Notes: a model not told the origin generated them from the letters alone. A stretch of 64,000 nucleotides of DNA from Desmonostoc vinosum HA7617-LM4 (GCA_019359515.1 JAHHHC010000027.1:1-64000), one strand, 5' to 3'; shown: positions 52,930 through 62,842, counted from the first letter of the stretch. Numbers and translations are program-made.

Positions 52930-54504
52930 CTAATTACCAATTGTCGGTGCAGTTAAAGAAACCGTTGGCGATTCTTTTTGTTGTACCAATGTTGGGACAG
53001 AATCACGCAACCTTGCCGTCAATTGTACAGTTGTTGAGTCGTAAATTTGAGTCAACAGTTTGGGGTAGAAACCAATACCAATAATTGGTATTAACAAACA
53101 AGCGATGATAAACACTTCACGAGGTTCAGCATCTATTAAAGCTTGATGAGAAACCAATTCCTCATTTTCTTGACCATAGAAAATTTCTCGCAACATCGAC
53201 AGCAGATAAATCGGAGTTAAAATTACCCCCACTGCCATCAAAAAGACCACAATGACTTTAAAAGTAGAGCTATAAGCATCGCTAGTTGCAAAACCAACAA
53301 ACACCATCAACTCTGCCACAAAACCGCTCATTCCTGGCAATGCTAAAGAAGCCATAGAACAGGCGGTGAACATAGCAAAAATCTTCTGCATCCTCTTGCC
53401 GACACCACCCATTTCATCCAACATGAGAGTGTGTGTTCGGTCATAAGTCGCACCGACAAGGAAGAATAAACTTGCCCCAATTAACCCGTGAGAAACCATT
53501 TGCAAGACTGCCCCGCTCAATCCCAAATCGGTGAAGGAGGCAATACCAATCGTCACAAAGCCCATGTGAGAAATTGAGGAGTAGGCAATTTTTCGCTTTA
53601 AGTTCCGCTGGGCAAAGGACGTTAGGGCAGCGTAGATGATGTTTACCACCCCCAAAATCACTAACACAGGCGCAAAATAGGCATGAGCATCGGGTAGCAT
53701 TTGGGCATTCATGCGAATGAGAGCGTAACCGCCCATTTTCAGCAGAATACCTGCCAGTAACATGTGTACAGGGGCTGTAGCTTCACCGTGGGCATCTGGC
53801 AGCCAGGTGTGTAAGGGAATGATCGGCAACTTGACGGCGTAAGCGATCAAAAAGCCAGCATACAGTAAAAGTTGAAAATTGAGGGCATAGTCTTTGAGAC
53901 CGAGCGATCGCATGTCAAAAGTCACGGTATCGCCATAGAAGGCCATTGTCAAAGCTCCCACCAAAATAAACAGCGAACCACCAGCAGTGTATAAAATAAA
54001 CTTGGTCGCTGCGTATTGCCGCTTTTTGCCTCCCCAAATTGCTAGTAGCAGGTAAACCGGAATTAATTCCAATTCCCATACCAGGAAAAACAACAACATA
54101 TCCTGGACGGCGAACACGGCAATTTGACCGCCATACATCGCCAAAAGCAAAAAGTAAAAGAGCCTGGGCTTGAGGGTTACAGGCCACGCCGCTAAGGTCG
54201 CCAAAGTGGTAATGAATCCGGTCAAAATAATTAGGGGCATTGACAAGCCATCTGCCCCTACTGACCACTTCAAATCCAATTGTGGTACCCAAGGATAACT
54301 TTCTACCAACTGCAAATCTGGATTGGAGAAATCGTACCCAGTGTAAAAAGCGTAAACAATCAGTGCAAAATCAATCAATCCCACAATCAAGGCATACCAG
54401 CGGACTGTTTTGCCGTCTTTATCTGGGATGAAGGGGGTTAGTAGTGACGCCGCTATTGGTAACAGAATAATCGTCGTCAGCCACGGAAAATTAGCTGTAT
54501 TCAT
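52930..54504 (-). CDS. ndhD: NAD(P)H-quinone oxidoreductase subunit 4 (NdhD)
   Basis: Membrane proton-pumping subunit of thylakoid NDH-1, in respiratory and cyclic electron flow. The 524-residue protein, with about 14 membrane helices, has NuoM/NdhD signatures: [20 protein letters not shown] with the key Glu, [37 protein letters not shown] and [20 protein letters not shown]. Pairing with NdhF and RbcR nearby suggests the NdhD1 (NDH-1L) type rather than the CO2-uptake NdhD3/4, inferred only. An ATG-start is at 54504. Confidence 0.93.
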   Translation of the reverse strand: MNTANFPWLTTIILLPIAASLLTPFIPDKDGKTVRWYALIVGLIDFALIVYAFYTGYDFSNPDLQLVESYPWVPQLDLKWSVGADGLSMPLIILTGFITTLATLAAWPVTLKPRLFYFLLLAMYGGQIAVFAVQDMLLFFLVWELELIPVYLLLAIWGGKKRQYAATKFILYTAGGSLFILVGALTMAFYGDTVTFDMRSLGLKDYALNFQLLLYAGFLIAYAVKLPIIPLHTWLPDAHGEATAPVHMLLAGILLKMGGYALIRMNAQMLPDAHAYFAPVLVILGVVNIIYAALTSFAQRNLKRKIAYSSISHMGFVTIGIASFTDLGLSGAVLQMVSHGLIGASLFFLVGATYDRTHTLMLDEMGGVGKRMQKIFAMFTACSMASLALPGMSGFVAELMVFVGFATSDAYSSTFKVIVVFLMAVGVILTPIYLLSMLREIFYGQENEELVSHQALIDAEPREVFIIACLLIPIIGIGFYPKLLTQIYDSTTVQLTARLRDSVPTLVQQKESPTVSLTAPTIGN

Positions 54505-54884
54505 CGCAATTCGTCTGCAATCAAAATCATGTTTGGCAAAAAGTCACTAGTTATTAACTAACAGCTTTTTGGGGATTTGGTCTTCCTCGTTAGGTTGATT
54601 TAATTAACTTAACAATCCCCCATTGTTTCTCTTGAGAGTCTTTTTTTGACAGTTGGGGGTGCAAAATGTGGGTTAGGATACTCCACGTCAAGTCAAAAAG
54701 GAGCCGCTAGACTAGCATTATATCGATGCGATCGCTCACCAAGAACAAAGTTAATTTTGCTATGTTCGTCAATCCAAAACTAGCACTGGAGGAAGTTGAG
54801 TTTAATGAGAAGTGCGATTAGGTGGTTGCTGCACAACTAAAATATCTGTAGTATTTGGGTATATTTGTTTATGACACATACTGT
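54505..54884. other. Intergenic stretch between ndhD and the inserted gene
   Basis: It presumably holds the promoters of ndhD (minus) and of the 54885 gene (plus). A HIP1 site is present at 54729. A tiny open frame (ATGTTCGTCAATCCAAAACT at 54761) encodes 19 residues and is unlikely to be real. Confidence 0.4.
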
Positions 54885-55961
54885 ATGAGTACTGAAAATC
54901 AAATACTTAAAACTCAGATAATCATTATTGTTATTGCATTAATCGGTGTAGTAGGTAATGCAGTGATTACCAACTGGTACAAATTCTTTCTCAAACCAAT
55001 TTATCAAACACCAGTGTTGAATACCTTACTGACATCAACGTCGATTCCTGCATTTACGACAACAACAGCACTAAAACTGGGTACTTTTTTAGGATCAAAA
55101 TTAACACAGCAACCAAGTATTTCACCAAGACCGAGTTCGCCCCTATCTTTATCAAAATCAAATCAAAGGTATCAAGTTAACGATATTACTTTTGATTTAC
55201 AACGATGTCAAAGATCGGGTCAAACAATCAGATGCTACTTTTTAGTTACCAACCAAGGAGCAGATTTGGATTTGGGTGTAGATTCGACATGGACAAATCG
55301 AACTAGGCTCATTGATTCTTCTGGTACGCCATATACTGCTACTAGGGCTGAACTGGGCGCTGTTAAAGGCAGTGACCGAATTTCAGATACCATTATTCGT
55401 GGTGGTCGATTGAAAATGATTATTGACTTTGCAGGTGTTCCAATTGAAGTTAACAAAGTAGACTTAACTGTAGCAGTTGGATGGGGCAGTACTTGGGAAC
55501 TTGTCAAAATCCCTAATGTTGTCTTTTCCGACTTAACACAGCAACCAAGTATTTCACCAAGACCGAGTTCGTCTCCATCTTTATCAAATCAAAGGTATCA
55601 AGTTAACGATATTACTTTTGATTTACAACGATGTCAAAGATCGGGTCAAACAATCAGATGCTACTTTTTAATCACCAACCAAGGAGCGGATTTGGATTTG
55701 GGTGTAGATTCGACATGGACAAATCGAACTAGGCTCATTGATTCTTCTGGTACGCCATATACTGCTACTAGGGCTGAACTGGGCGCTGTTAAAGGCAGTG
55801 ACCGAATTTCAGATACCATTATTCGTGGTGGTCGATTGAAAATGATTATTGACTTTGCAGGTGTTCCAACTGAAGTTAACGAAGTAGACTTAACTGTAGC
55901 AGTTGGATGGGGCAGTACTTGGGAACTTGTCAAAATCTCTAATGTTGTCTTTTCCAATTGA
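54885..55961 (+). CDS. Membrane-anchored protein with duplicated domain
   Basis: A 358-residue protein from ATG 54885. A helix IIIIVIALIGVVGNAVITNW anchors it, then come two nearly identical roughly 140-residue domains (RYQVNDITFDLQRCQRSGQT...; TWTNRTRLIDSSGTPYTATR; STWELVKI), each preceded by a Ser/Pro linker QQPSISPRPSS. The beta-rich domain resembles an immunoglobulin/DUF4352-type sandwich, with Cys in QRCQRSG and IRCYFL. Function unknown. It lies antiparallel between ndhD and ndhF. An upstream in-frame TTG at 54855 is not preferred. Confidence 0.75.
   Translation: MSTENQILKTQIIIIVIALIGVVGNAVITNWYKFFLKPIYQTPVLNTLLTSTSIPAFTTTTALKLGTFLGSKLTQQPSISPRPSSPLSLSKSNQRYQVNDITFDLQRCQRSGQTIRCYFLVTNQGADLDLGVDSTWTNRTRLIDSSGTPYTATRAELGAVKGSDRISDTIIRGGRLKMIIDFAGVPIEVNKVDLTVAVGWGSTWELVKIPNVVFSDLTQQPSISPRPSSSPSLSNQRYQVNDITFDLQRCQRSGQTIRCYFLITNQGADLDLGVDSTWTNRTRLIDSSGTPYTATRAELGAVKGSDRISDTIIRGGRLKMIIDFAGVPTEVNEVDLTVAVGWGSTWELVKISNVVFSN
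55101..55958 (+). repeat. Direct repeat of about 430 bp inside the 54885 gene
   Basis: Unit 1 begins at 55101 and unit 2 at 55533 with the same TTAACACAGCAACCAAGTAT; they are near-identical at DNA level except for a six-base deletion in the linker of unit 2 and scattered changes. Synonymous differences are few, so the duplication is recent or maintained by conversion. Confidence 0.9.
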
Positions 55962-56066
55962 TTTACCCTTTTTGACAATTCAAACAATACTGTTCAGTAA
56001 TAACAGTAGTGCATTACTCTCTCGAAGAGAGTACCCTACGAATATTTAATTGTTGACTATCAGCCA

Positions 56067-56126
56067 AAAAAAGAGCCTAAATTTAGGCTCAAAAAAAATT
56101 TGGGGAAGGAGCCTAATTTAGGCTCC
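56067..56126 (-). terminator. Tandem hairpin terminators of ndhF
   Basis: GGAGCCTAATTTAGGCTCC (56108-56126) and GAGCCTAAATTTAGGCTC (56073-56090). On the minus strand the second is followed by T's from the A run at 56066-56072. Both stem sequences are near copies, as if duplicated. Confidence 0.82.
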
Positions 56127-56160
56127 TAAAAAACTTTGGGGTTTGAAACCGATACAGAAA

Positions 56161-58257
56161 TCAAGTAATACCAAAGACAATCACTAAACCCAAAACAGCC
56201 CCAAACACAATTAAGGCATAGAACTGAGCGCGACCGTTTTCTAGGTATTTCAGACCTTCGCCACTGACAAGAGTGAAAAAGCCTGTAAGATTTACAGCAC
56301 CATCAACAACGCGGAAGTCAACTTCCATGACTTGTCTGGCAAGGCGACGCAAGCCAAGAACAAAGACACGATGGTAAATGTCATCAAAATACCATTTGTT
56401 GAGAGATAGCTCATAAAGTGGTTTGATTTTAGCGGCGATCGCTGCCGGGTCAATCTTACCGTACAAGTACATCAGCGAAGCCAAGGTGATGCCAATCAAG
56501 GAAATTCCCACTGAACCCCCCGCCAAAACATAAAATTCTGTCGGGTTGAACTCTGCGGCTTTTTCTATCACCTCAGAGAGGCTTTGAGTTGGAGAAAAGA
56601 TAAACTCCTCAAAGTAGTTAGCATAAGGAGTTCCTGCTAAACCAATCAAAATCGAAGGTACAGCCAAAACCACCAAAGGTAGGGTCATTGTCCACGGTGA
56701 TTCATGAGGTGAATCACTGTGATGCCCATGAGAATCATGGTGGCTGCCAGTTGCTGCTAGTTCGCCCTTTTTCATTGCCCCAGGGCCAAAAGTAGGCGCA
56801 GGTTCTTCTGCTTCCAATTCCAAAACGATTGTTGCTGCTGCTTCCTTAAGCTTTTGCTTAATTTTCTGGTCATTACCCCGGAATTTACCTTCAAATGTCG
56901 AGAAATACATTCTGAACATGTAGAAAGCAGTGATACCAGCAGTTAACCAGCCAATCAACCAGAGAAAGGGGTTAGCCTCAAAAGCTTTACCGAGAATTTC
57001 GTCTTTTGACCAGAAACCGGCAAAGGGTGGCATCCCAGAAATCGCTAGACAACCAATTAAGAAAGTAATGGCTGTAAATGGCATATACTTCCGTAGTCCC
57101 CCCATTAAGCGCATATCTTGCGCTAAGGCGGGGTCATGACCAACGACTCCCTCCATGCCGTGAATTACAGAACCGGAACCCAAAAACAGCATCGCCTTGA
57201 AATAAGCGTGCGTCATCAGGTGGAATAGTCCCGCAGAGTAAGCGCCTATCCCCATGGCCATCACCATATAACCAAGCTGGGAAATGGTGGAGTAAGCTAA
57301 GCCCTTTTTAATGTCATTTTGGGTAATGGCGATACTTGCCCCCAAAAACGCTGTAAATGCCCCAGTATAGGCAATCACGTTCATTGCGGCTGGAACGTGT
57401 TCAAATACTGGATACATCCGGGCAATCAAGAAAACACCCGCTGCCACCATAGTTGCTGCGTGGATCAAGGCAGAAATGGGTGTAGGGCCTTCCATCGCAT
57501 CTGGTAGCCAGACATGGAGGGGGAATTGAGCTGACTTAGCTACCGGGCCCAAGAACACTAAAATTGCAAACAGAACAGCCAGAAAATTGCTGATCGAGCC
57601 TGATTGCACTAGTTGTGTGAGGCGATCGCCCATCACATCAAATTCAAAGCTTCCTGTCGCCCAGAACAGCCCCAAAATGCCAAGTAACAAACCAAAGTCA
57701 CCAACACGGTTGGTCACAAATGCTTTTTGAGCTGCGTCGGCTGCTGACTTGCGATCATACCAAAAGCCGACTAGCAAGTACGAACACATCCCGACCAGTT
57801 CCCAGAAAATATAAATCTGTACTAGGTTGGGGCTAACCACCAGACCCAACATTGAAGAGCCAAATAAGCTGAGATAGGCGTAAAACCGCACGTAACCTGG
57901 ATCATGAGCCATGTAGCCATCGGTATAAACCATGACTAAGAAAGCTACTGTTGTCACAATCACCAGCATCAGGGCTGTCAGGTGGTCAATAGTGTAGCCC
58001 ATGCTCAGGTGAAAATTGCCTGCTGCCGCCCATTCTAAAGTGCGGATATAAGGCGCATGTCCTTGAATTTGACTCCACAACAAGGCAAACGAAAGCCCCA
58101 TAGCTGCTCCCATGAGGGAGATAATCGCTACAGCGTTGAGCTGCCGCAGGCGATTTGTCACCTGATTCAACGAGATTAACCCTAGACCGACCAGCATTGC
58201 CCCAAGAAGAGGAAATACCGGAATCAGCCAGGCATACTGATAGATTACTTCCATCAC
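56161..58257 (-). CDS. ndhF: NAD(P)H-quinone oxidoreductase subunit 5 (NdhF)
   Basis: The largest membrane subunit of NDH-1 (NuoL-like), 698 residues with about 16 helices: LVQIYIFWELVGMCSYLLVG, FLGPVAKSAQFPLHVWLPDA, GPTPISALIHAATMVAAGVF, ITQNDIKKGLAYSTISQLGY and GMPPFAGFWSKDEIL. A soluble His-rich loop (SHHDSHGHHSDSPHESP) lies in the C-terminal third, which often varies among NdhF forms. By its neighbours it is probably NdhF1. Start ATG 58257. In related genomes ndhF and ndhD are often adjacent; here an opposing gene intervenes. Confidence 0.94.
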   Translation of the reverse strand: MMEVIYQYAWLIPVFPLLGAMLVGLGLISLNQVTNRLRQLNAVAIISLMGAAMGLSFALLWSQIQGHAPYIRTLEWAAAGNFHLSMGYTIDHLTALMLVIVTTVAFLVMVYTDGYMAHDPGYVRFYAYLSLFGSSMLGLVVSPNLVQIYIFWELVGMCSYLLVGFWYDRKSAADAAQKAFVTNRVGDFGLLLGILGLFWATGSFEFDVMGDRLTQLVQSGSISNFLAVLFAILVFLGPVAKSAQFPLHVWLPDAMEGPTPISALIHAATMVAAGVFLIARMYPVFEHVPAAMNVIAYTGAFTAFLGASIAITQNDIKKGLAYSTISQLGYMVMAMGIGAYSAGLFHLMTHAYFKAMLFLGSGSVIHGMEGVVGHDPALAQDMRLMGGLRKYMPFTAITFLIGCLAISGMPPFAGFWSKDEILGKAFEANPFLWLIGWLTAGITAFYMFRMYFSTFEGKFRGNDQKIKQKLKEAAATIVLELEAEEPAPTFGPGAMKKGELAATGSHHDSHGHHSDSPHESPWTMTLPLVVLAVPSILIGLAGTPYANYFEEFIFSPTQSLSEVIEKAAEFNPTEFYVLAGGSVGISLIGITLASLMYLYGKIDPAAIAAKIKPLYELSLNKWYFDDIYHRVFVLGLRRLARQVMEVDFRVVDGAVNLTGFFTLVSGEGLKYLENGRAQFYALIVFGAVLGLVIVFGIT

Positions 58258-58369
58258 TGACGCCTACTATTAGAATTCTTGACTAAATTTCGACAGTAAT
58301 GCTAACGGTATTCGTCGCAAACTGCCCAGGTTGGAACTGTTAATAATTGTGACACACACCCTTGAGGAT

Positions 58370-58401
58370 AAAATACCCCACCCAATGAGCTTTGGGTGGG
58401 G
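58370..58401 (-). terminator. Terminator between the thioredoxin gene and ndhF
   Basis: CCCCACCCA (58376-58384) and TGGGTGGGG (58393-58401) pair with an 8-base loop. On the minus strand TATTTTATCC follows the hairpin. Confidence 0.7.
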
Positions 58402-58423
58402 TGTTAAGCATGGTTTTATATTT

Positions 58424-58479
58424 GGGGACTGGGGACTGGGGACTGGGGACTGGGGACTGGGGATTGGGGATTGGGGACT
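58424..58479. repeat. STRR heptamer repeat (GGGGACT/GGGGATT)8
   Basis: Eight exact or single-variant heptamers, followed by GGGGACGCGGGGACGCGG. It is the longest STRR in the window. Confidence 0.92.
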
Positions 58480-58551
58480 GGGGGACGCGGGGACGCGGAG
58501 AATAACCAATGACAAAAGACAAAGGACAATTCCCAATTCCCTATTCCCCAA

Positions 58552-58935
58552 TTACGCCAAACGGCATCCCAAGTCTACTGTTGACCTAGTGTAGGCTTGA
58601 GAAGAATTGCCATAGCTAACTTTAATTTCCTCTAAAGCTAGACGTAAATCGTCTCTGCCGCGAAAACCTTCTAAGCGATCGCGGACTATACCATTTTCAA
58701 TCAAAAGTAAAGTTGGTAATGACTTTAATCTATATGTAGTAGACAATTTGAAATTTTGGTCGGCGTTGACCTTGACTAATTTAATTTCTTCCCCACATTG
58801 GGTTTTAAATTGCATCAACAGTGGGTGGATGACACGACACAAGCCACACCAAGGTGCTTCAAAATTAACTAAAACAGGAATTGGGGATTCTAAAACTTCT
58901 TGAGTAAATGTCCGCTCACTAACCGACAACACCAT
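58552..58935 (-). CDS. Thioredoxin with WCGLC active site
   Basis: A 127-residue thioredoxin-type disulfide reductase: FTQEVLESPIPVLVNFEAPW, WCGLC with Leu in place of Pro (Cys at about 30 and 33), KLVKVNADQNFKLSTTYRLK and the cis-Pro SLPTLLLIENG. The tail beyond residue 105 (SQAYTRSTVDLGCRLA) extends the usual 105-110 residues. The CGLC variant and the tail suggest a cyanobacterial atypical thioredoxin. It is transcribed toward ndhF. Confidence 0.88.
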   Translation of the reverse strand: MVLSVSERTFTQEVLESPIPVLVNFEAPWCGLCRVIHPLLMQFKTQCGEEIKLVKVNADQNFKLSTTYRLKSLPTLLLIENGIVRDRLEGFRGRDDLRLALEEIKVSYGNSSQAYTRSTVDLGCRLA

Positions 58936-59319
58936 GACGCCTCTTGGATTATAAGGTTCTTATATCAAACTAGCTATCAACAGATTTAATGATTAACAAG
59001 CCAGTGAAGGCTGATAAATGCTTTTAGGACATAGAGAACTAGACAAAAATTAAGTGTGTGAACATAGGTCTTATAAAAAAGTCAGTGCTACATTAACGAT
59101 GGCTCTTGTGGATTTTTTGAATCTTGATTGCCATAACCGCTGGATTATTCCCTAACACGAGGAAACTTACCAGCGACTACTAATATAAAATCTTCAACTA
59201 ACCCAGTACAACCCCTATGACAGATGTTTGAATCAATCCTACATTGATTCGGTAGCAATTGATCAGCTAATATTTTTGCCTGCTGAGTATTTTTTGCTGA
59301 CATTGGGGATCACTTAAGG
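58936..59319. other. Non-coding gap with possible small ORF on the minus strand
   Basis: No RNA gene is recognised. A 52-residue frame lies at 59145-59303 (listed separately). The rest is AT-rich. Confidence 0.4.
59145..59303 (-). CDS. Possible 52-residue ORF downstream of the NnrU gene
   Basis: It starts MSAKNTQQAKILADQLLPNQ and includes two Cys in CRIDSNICHRGCTG (three Cys within 11 residues). It begins 16 nt after the NnrU stop without a clear ribosome site; it may be real or chance. Confidence 0.25.
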   Translation of the reverse strand: MSAKNTQQAKILADQLLPNQCRIDSNICHRGCTGLVEDFILVVAGKFPRVRE

Positions 59320-60042
59320 CTACCATTTTATCCTACTAGTTACTTCTAGCAACAGTGGGTGTAGCCACCAAAGTACAGCCACAAAAATGGCGACTCCGAA
59401 ATAGGCAGGGCGGAAAAATTCCTGCCATTTGATAGATTGACGTCCGTCCATAATTGCTGCAAAGGGAATAGTTGAAGTTCGCTGTTTGACAATTTCAAAG
59501 GCTTCTCCATAGCGATAACTCAAACGGCGATCGCCATGCCAAACTCCAAACAAATGATGTAGCACCAATCCGAAAGAAGTCACAAGGGTAAAGCTAGTAC
59601 CAAGCCAAAGAGAATGAGCAATACACCAAATGACTTGTCCCACCATCTGGGGATGACGCGTTATACGCATAATTCCCGTCTCATAGAGATGGACTTGAGG
59701 CTTTTGAATAGCAGCAATTTCTAGTAGATTGAAGGTAGCAGGATATAAAAACAAAAACGAAATCGCTGACAGCACCCAAACAACTTCCCGCACTCCCGGT
59801 ACTCCTTGCACCTGCCAAAGTGATAAACCATCATAGCGGTGGTTGAAAAAGTAAACAATTAGGATTACAGCCAACGGTAGGCTGACTAATGCAAAAAAAA
59901 TCCGATAGAGCCTTGGCCCAATGTATTTTTCTGCCCAAGGACGCAAGGCAGCACCCCCACTGTGAGCGATCGCAAAAGCTATTTGTAACCCAAGCATGAC
60001 AAAATGACTGGGGGTTAACCAAGGAGTCAGCATCATAAGCAA
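59320..60042 (-). CDS. NnrU family membrane protein (Z-ISO-like)
   Basis: A 240-residue integral membrane protein with about six helices. It shows the family motifs HSGGAALRPWAEKYIGPRLY, RITRHPQMVGQVIWCIAHSL and HHLFGVWHGDRRLSYRYGEA, with His residues that bind heme in the Z-ISO branch. NnrU-like proteins in cyanobacteria are related to 15-cis-zeta-carotene isomerase, so a role in carotenoid isomerisation is plausible but unproven. It is divergent from rbcR. Confidence 0.88.
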   Translation of the reverse strand: MLMMLTPWLTPSHFVMLGLQIAFAIAHSGGAALRPWAEKYIGPRLYRIFFALVSLPLAVILIVYFFNHRYDGLSLWQVQGVPGVREVVWVLSAISFLFLYPATFNLLEIAAIQKPQVHLYETGIMRITRHPQMVGQVIWCIAHSLWLGTSFTLVTSFGLVLHHLFGVWHGDRRLSYRYGEAFEIVKQRTSTIPFAAIMDGRQSIKWQEFFRPAYFGVAIFVAVLWWLHPLLLEVTSRIKW

Positions 60043-60348
60043 TTCAAAATTCCAACTTCAACATTCAAAATGGAAAAAACCAATCACAGCGAGCATCCTG
60101 GCTAGTAACTGCTTGCCAATTAAAGCAAAGCAATGTAGGCACAAGTGAAGTAATTTAAAGAAAACTTAATTCAGTACAACCAATACCACAAAGTATTCAA
60201 AAGGGGACTTTAGTCAAAATGTTGTAATACTGTCTTTTTCGAGTAAAGCCTTCAAGTTGTAAGATGCAACAGATCATACTCGGCTAATTGCTGTGAAACC
60301 TAATTTGTTGCCAAAGCCGCTCCTTTCAAAGTTTGTGGGTTGAGCCTT
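60043..60348. promoter_or_regulatory. Divergent NnrU/rbcR promoter region
   Basis: About 300 nt with AT-rich sequence and direct repeats such as CAATTCAAAATTCC / CATTCAAAATGG near 60040. LysR regulators usually bind T-N11-A in their divergent region; I could not define one site. Confidence 0.45.
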
Positions 60349-61359
60349 ATGTCTGACCTTCCTTTCACTTTAGATCAGTTACGTATTCTAAAAGCGATCG
60401 CACAAGAAGGGAGCTTCAAGCGCGCCGCTGATAGTCTCTATGTCTCCCAACCAGCCGTGAGTCTACAAGTCCAAAATCTAGAACGGCAACTGGATGTCCC
60501 CTTATTTGATCGTGGAGGACGCCGTGCCCAATTAACCGAAGCTGGACATCTACTTTTAAGCTACGGTGAAAAAATCCTCAGTCTGTGTCAAGAAACCTGT
60601 CGCGCTATTGAGGATTTACAAAATCTTCAAGGCGGTACTTTAATTGTTGGTGCTTCTCAAACCACCGGCACCTATCTTTTACCCAGAATGATCGGCATGT
60701 TCCGTCAAAAATATCCCGATGTAGCTGTGCAACTGCATGTCCACTCTACCCGACGAACTGCCTGGAGTGTAGCCAACGGACAAGTGGATTTGGCTATCAT
60801 CGGTGGTGAAATTCCCGGTGAACTAGCAGAATCTTTGGAAATTCTTGCCTACGCTGAAGATGAATTAGCGTTGATTGTGCCCGTATTCCACCCTTTTGCC
60901 AAACTAGAAACAATCCAAAAAGAAGACCTATATAAGTTACAGTTCATCGCTCTCGATTCTCAATCGACTATTCGCAAAGTCATTGATCAGGTATTAGCAC
61001 GCTGCGAGATTGATACAAGACGTTTTAAAGTTGAAATGGAACTGAATTCCATAGAAGCGATAAAAAATGCTGTGCAGTCAGGTTTGGGAGCTGCTTTTGT
61101 CTCCACTAGCGCGATCGCCAAAGAATTACAGATGGGTGTGCTACACTGTGCCCCAATTGAAGGTGTCGTTGTCAAACGGACACTGTGGTTGATTTTTAAT
61201 CCCAACCGTTATCGATCCAAAGCAGCAGAAGCCTTTAGCCAAGAAATTTTACCTCAATTTGCCAATCCAGGCTGGAATCAAGACCTGTTCAAGCTATCAC
61301 AAAAAAACATAGCAGTCACCACATTGGATGCAGCAACACCAAACTCAGATGAAGGCTAA
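60349..61359 (+). CDS. rbcR: LysR-type regulator RbcR (Ycf30)
   Basis: A 336-residue LysR-type transcription factor controlling RuBisCO and inorganic-carbon genes, homologous to plastid Ycf30. [20 protein letters not shown] and [20 protein letters not shown] (winged helix-turn-helix, 20-60) are almost the family consensus. The effector domain runs from about 95 ([20 protein letters not shown]) to 300. ATG 60349 is chosen over the TTG at 60340. The location by ndhF/ndhD and NnrU matches known cyanobacterial neighbourhoods. Confidence 0.92.
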   Translation: MSDLPFTLDQLRILKAIAQEGSFKRAADSLYVSQPAVSLQVQNLERQLDVPLFDRGGRRAQLTEAGHLLLSYGEKILSLCQETCRAIEDLQNLQGGTLIVGASQTTGTYLLPRMIGMFRQKYPDVAVQLHVHSTRRTAWSVANGQVDLAIIGGEIPGELAESLEILAYAEDELALIVPVFHPFAKLETIQKEDLYKLQFIALDSQSTIRKVIDQVLARCEIDTRRFKVEMELNSIEAIKNAVQSGLGAAFVSTSAIAKELQMGVLHCAPIEGVVVKRTLWLIFNPNRYRSKAAEAFSQEILPQFANPGWNQDLFKLSQKNIAVTTLDAATPNSDEG

Positions 61360-61459
61360 AATCTAGTCATTAGTCCTTTGTCCTTTTGCTAATGACTTGT
61401 GACTAATGACTACTTGCCCTGAGTGAAGTCGAAAGGGTGACTGATGACAAAGCACAAAA
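61360..61459. repeat. STRR2-type TAATGAC repeats and small hairpin
   Basis: Copies of TAATGAC occur in GCTAATGACTTGTGACTAATGAC. CCCTGAGTGAAGTCGAAAGGG forms a hairpin and is related to the dispersed TTCGACTTCGCTCA repeat. Confidence 0.5.
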
Positions 61460-62842
61460 ATGGAAGTTTACTGCACTCGTCCACACTGTCCACGCCCTCA
61501 AAACTATTGTGCGGACTTAGATGACATTACGACACTAAAAACAACTCAGCAAAAATACTGTACCACTTGTGGTATGGGACTAATATTAGATGGGCGCTAC
61601 GTACCAATGAAGCTGCTGGGAAGAGGCGGATTTGGAGCAGCTTTTTTGGCACGCGATCGCCGTATCCCCGGAATGCGCCAGTGTGTAGTTAAGCAATTTC
61701 AACCACGGGGCAATTTAACTTCAACTCAGCTACAAATGGCACAACAGCTATTTGAAAGAGAAGCAGAAGTCTTAGCACAAATAGGCAACGAACACGAACA
61801 AATTCCAGATTTGTTCGCCTTCTTTCCAGTAACAGTTAATAGCTTATTGCCAGGACAGCAAGACCAGTTTTTTTACCTGGTACAAGAATATATTGATGGG
61901 CAAAACTTAGAGGAAGAATTAGCTCTAAAAGGTAAATTCTCAGAACAGGAAGTTTTAGAAGTACTACAAGAAATTCTCAAGGTACTAAAGTTTGTCCATG
62001 AAAAAAACATTATTCACCGAGACATCAAACCATCCAATATCATGCGCCGTCGTGACGGCAAACTCTTCTTACTAGATTTTGGTGCAGTCAAGCAAGTAAC
62101 AAGTACCTCATCTAGTTCTGCTGCTTCTACAGGAATTTATTCAATGGGATTTGCACCGCCTGAACAGATGGCTGGCGGCCAAATATTTCCATCCACCGAT
62201 TTGTATGCTTTGGCCGTAACTGCGCTCAATTTATTGACAGGACAAGAAGCAATACAGCTATTTGATACATATACCAATCAATGGAATTGGCGATCGCACG
62301 CAGTTGTTAGCGATCGCTTGGCGGATATTCTAGATAAAATGCTCCGATCTGCGGCTAATCAACGCTTCCAGTCAGCCCAAGAGGTTCTAGATGCCTTGGG
62401 ATCAAAGCCTGTCGCCTCTGCACCAATAAATCCACTTCCCACACCCCCGCCACAAGCTTCTCATCCTGTCATTCCTTTCCCACCAACTCAAATCACGTTT
62501 TCTATAATAGAACTATTGAGTGGAGCAGCATTCAGTGGATTTGAGGCTGCATTGATCGCGATCGCCCTTTTTAGTTTATTAAAATCACCAATAGTTACCT
62601 TAGCTATTTCTACCTTGATTGTCAGTTTCCTCGTATTTGCCCAAACTAGGCGGTGGATTGAAAAGTTAGATTTACTAATTATTCCAGGAATTACATTTGG
62701 GATTATTTTTTTTGTTCCCCTTTTACAAGGCAGTTTAAACATTAAAGAAATAATTATTTTGGCATTAGCTGCTGGATTGGTAGCTATTGCGTTAACATCC
62801 CTATTTCGCCTAATTTACAAATTATTATCTTTAATACTTTAA
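61460..62842 (+). CDS. Serine/threonine protein kinase with N-terminal zinc ribbon
   Basis: A 460-residue Hanks-type kinase. Cys5, Cys10, Cys17 and the pair Cys34/Cys37 (KYCTTCGMG) form a probable zinc-binding N-terminus, as in cyanobacterial SpkB-like kinases. Catalytic motifs are LLGRGGFGAAFLARDRR, VVKQF (Lys), IIHRDIKPSNIMRR (HRD), LLDFGAVKQ (DFG), GFAPPEQMAGG, up to about residue 310. A Pro-rich linker and four membrane helices (about 350-460) end the protein. It likely phosphorylates cytosolic targets at the membrane. A PstS-like gene follows 28 nt later. Confidence 0.9.
   Translation: MEVYCTRPHCPRPQNYCADLDDITTLKTTQQKYCTTCGMGLILDGRYVPMKLLGRGGFGAAFLARDRRIPGMRQCVVKQFQPRGNLTSTQLQMAQQLFEREAEVLAQIGNEHEQIPDLFAFFPVTVNSLLPGQQDQFFYLVQEYIDGQNLEEELALKGKFSEQEVLEVLQEILKVLKFVHEKNIIHRDIKPSNIMRRRDGKLFLLDFGAVKQVTSTSSSSAASTGIYSMGFAPPEQMAGGQIFPSTDLYALAVTALNLLTGQEAIQLFDTYTNQWNWRSHAVVSDRLADILDKMLRSAANQRFQSAQEVLDALGSKPVASAPINPLPTPPPQASHPVIPFPPTQITFSIIELLSGAAFSGFEAALIAIALFSLLKSPIVTLAISTLIVSFLVFAQTRRWIEKLDLLIIPGITFGIIFFVPLLQGSLNIKEIIILALAAGLVAIALTSLFRLIYKLLSLIL

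Noticed and set aside
55235-55987. Minus-strand frames of 90 and 108 codons opposite the duplicated domain
   Set aside because: They duplicate because the DNA repeats; they are shadows of the plus-strand gene and lack independent support.
61360-61459. tRNA-like or riboswitch structure before the kinase
   Set aside because: The folding comes from STRR2 and dispersed repeat sequence; there is no cloverleaf or known riboswitch core.
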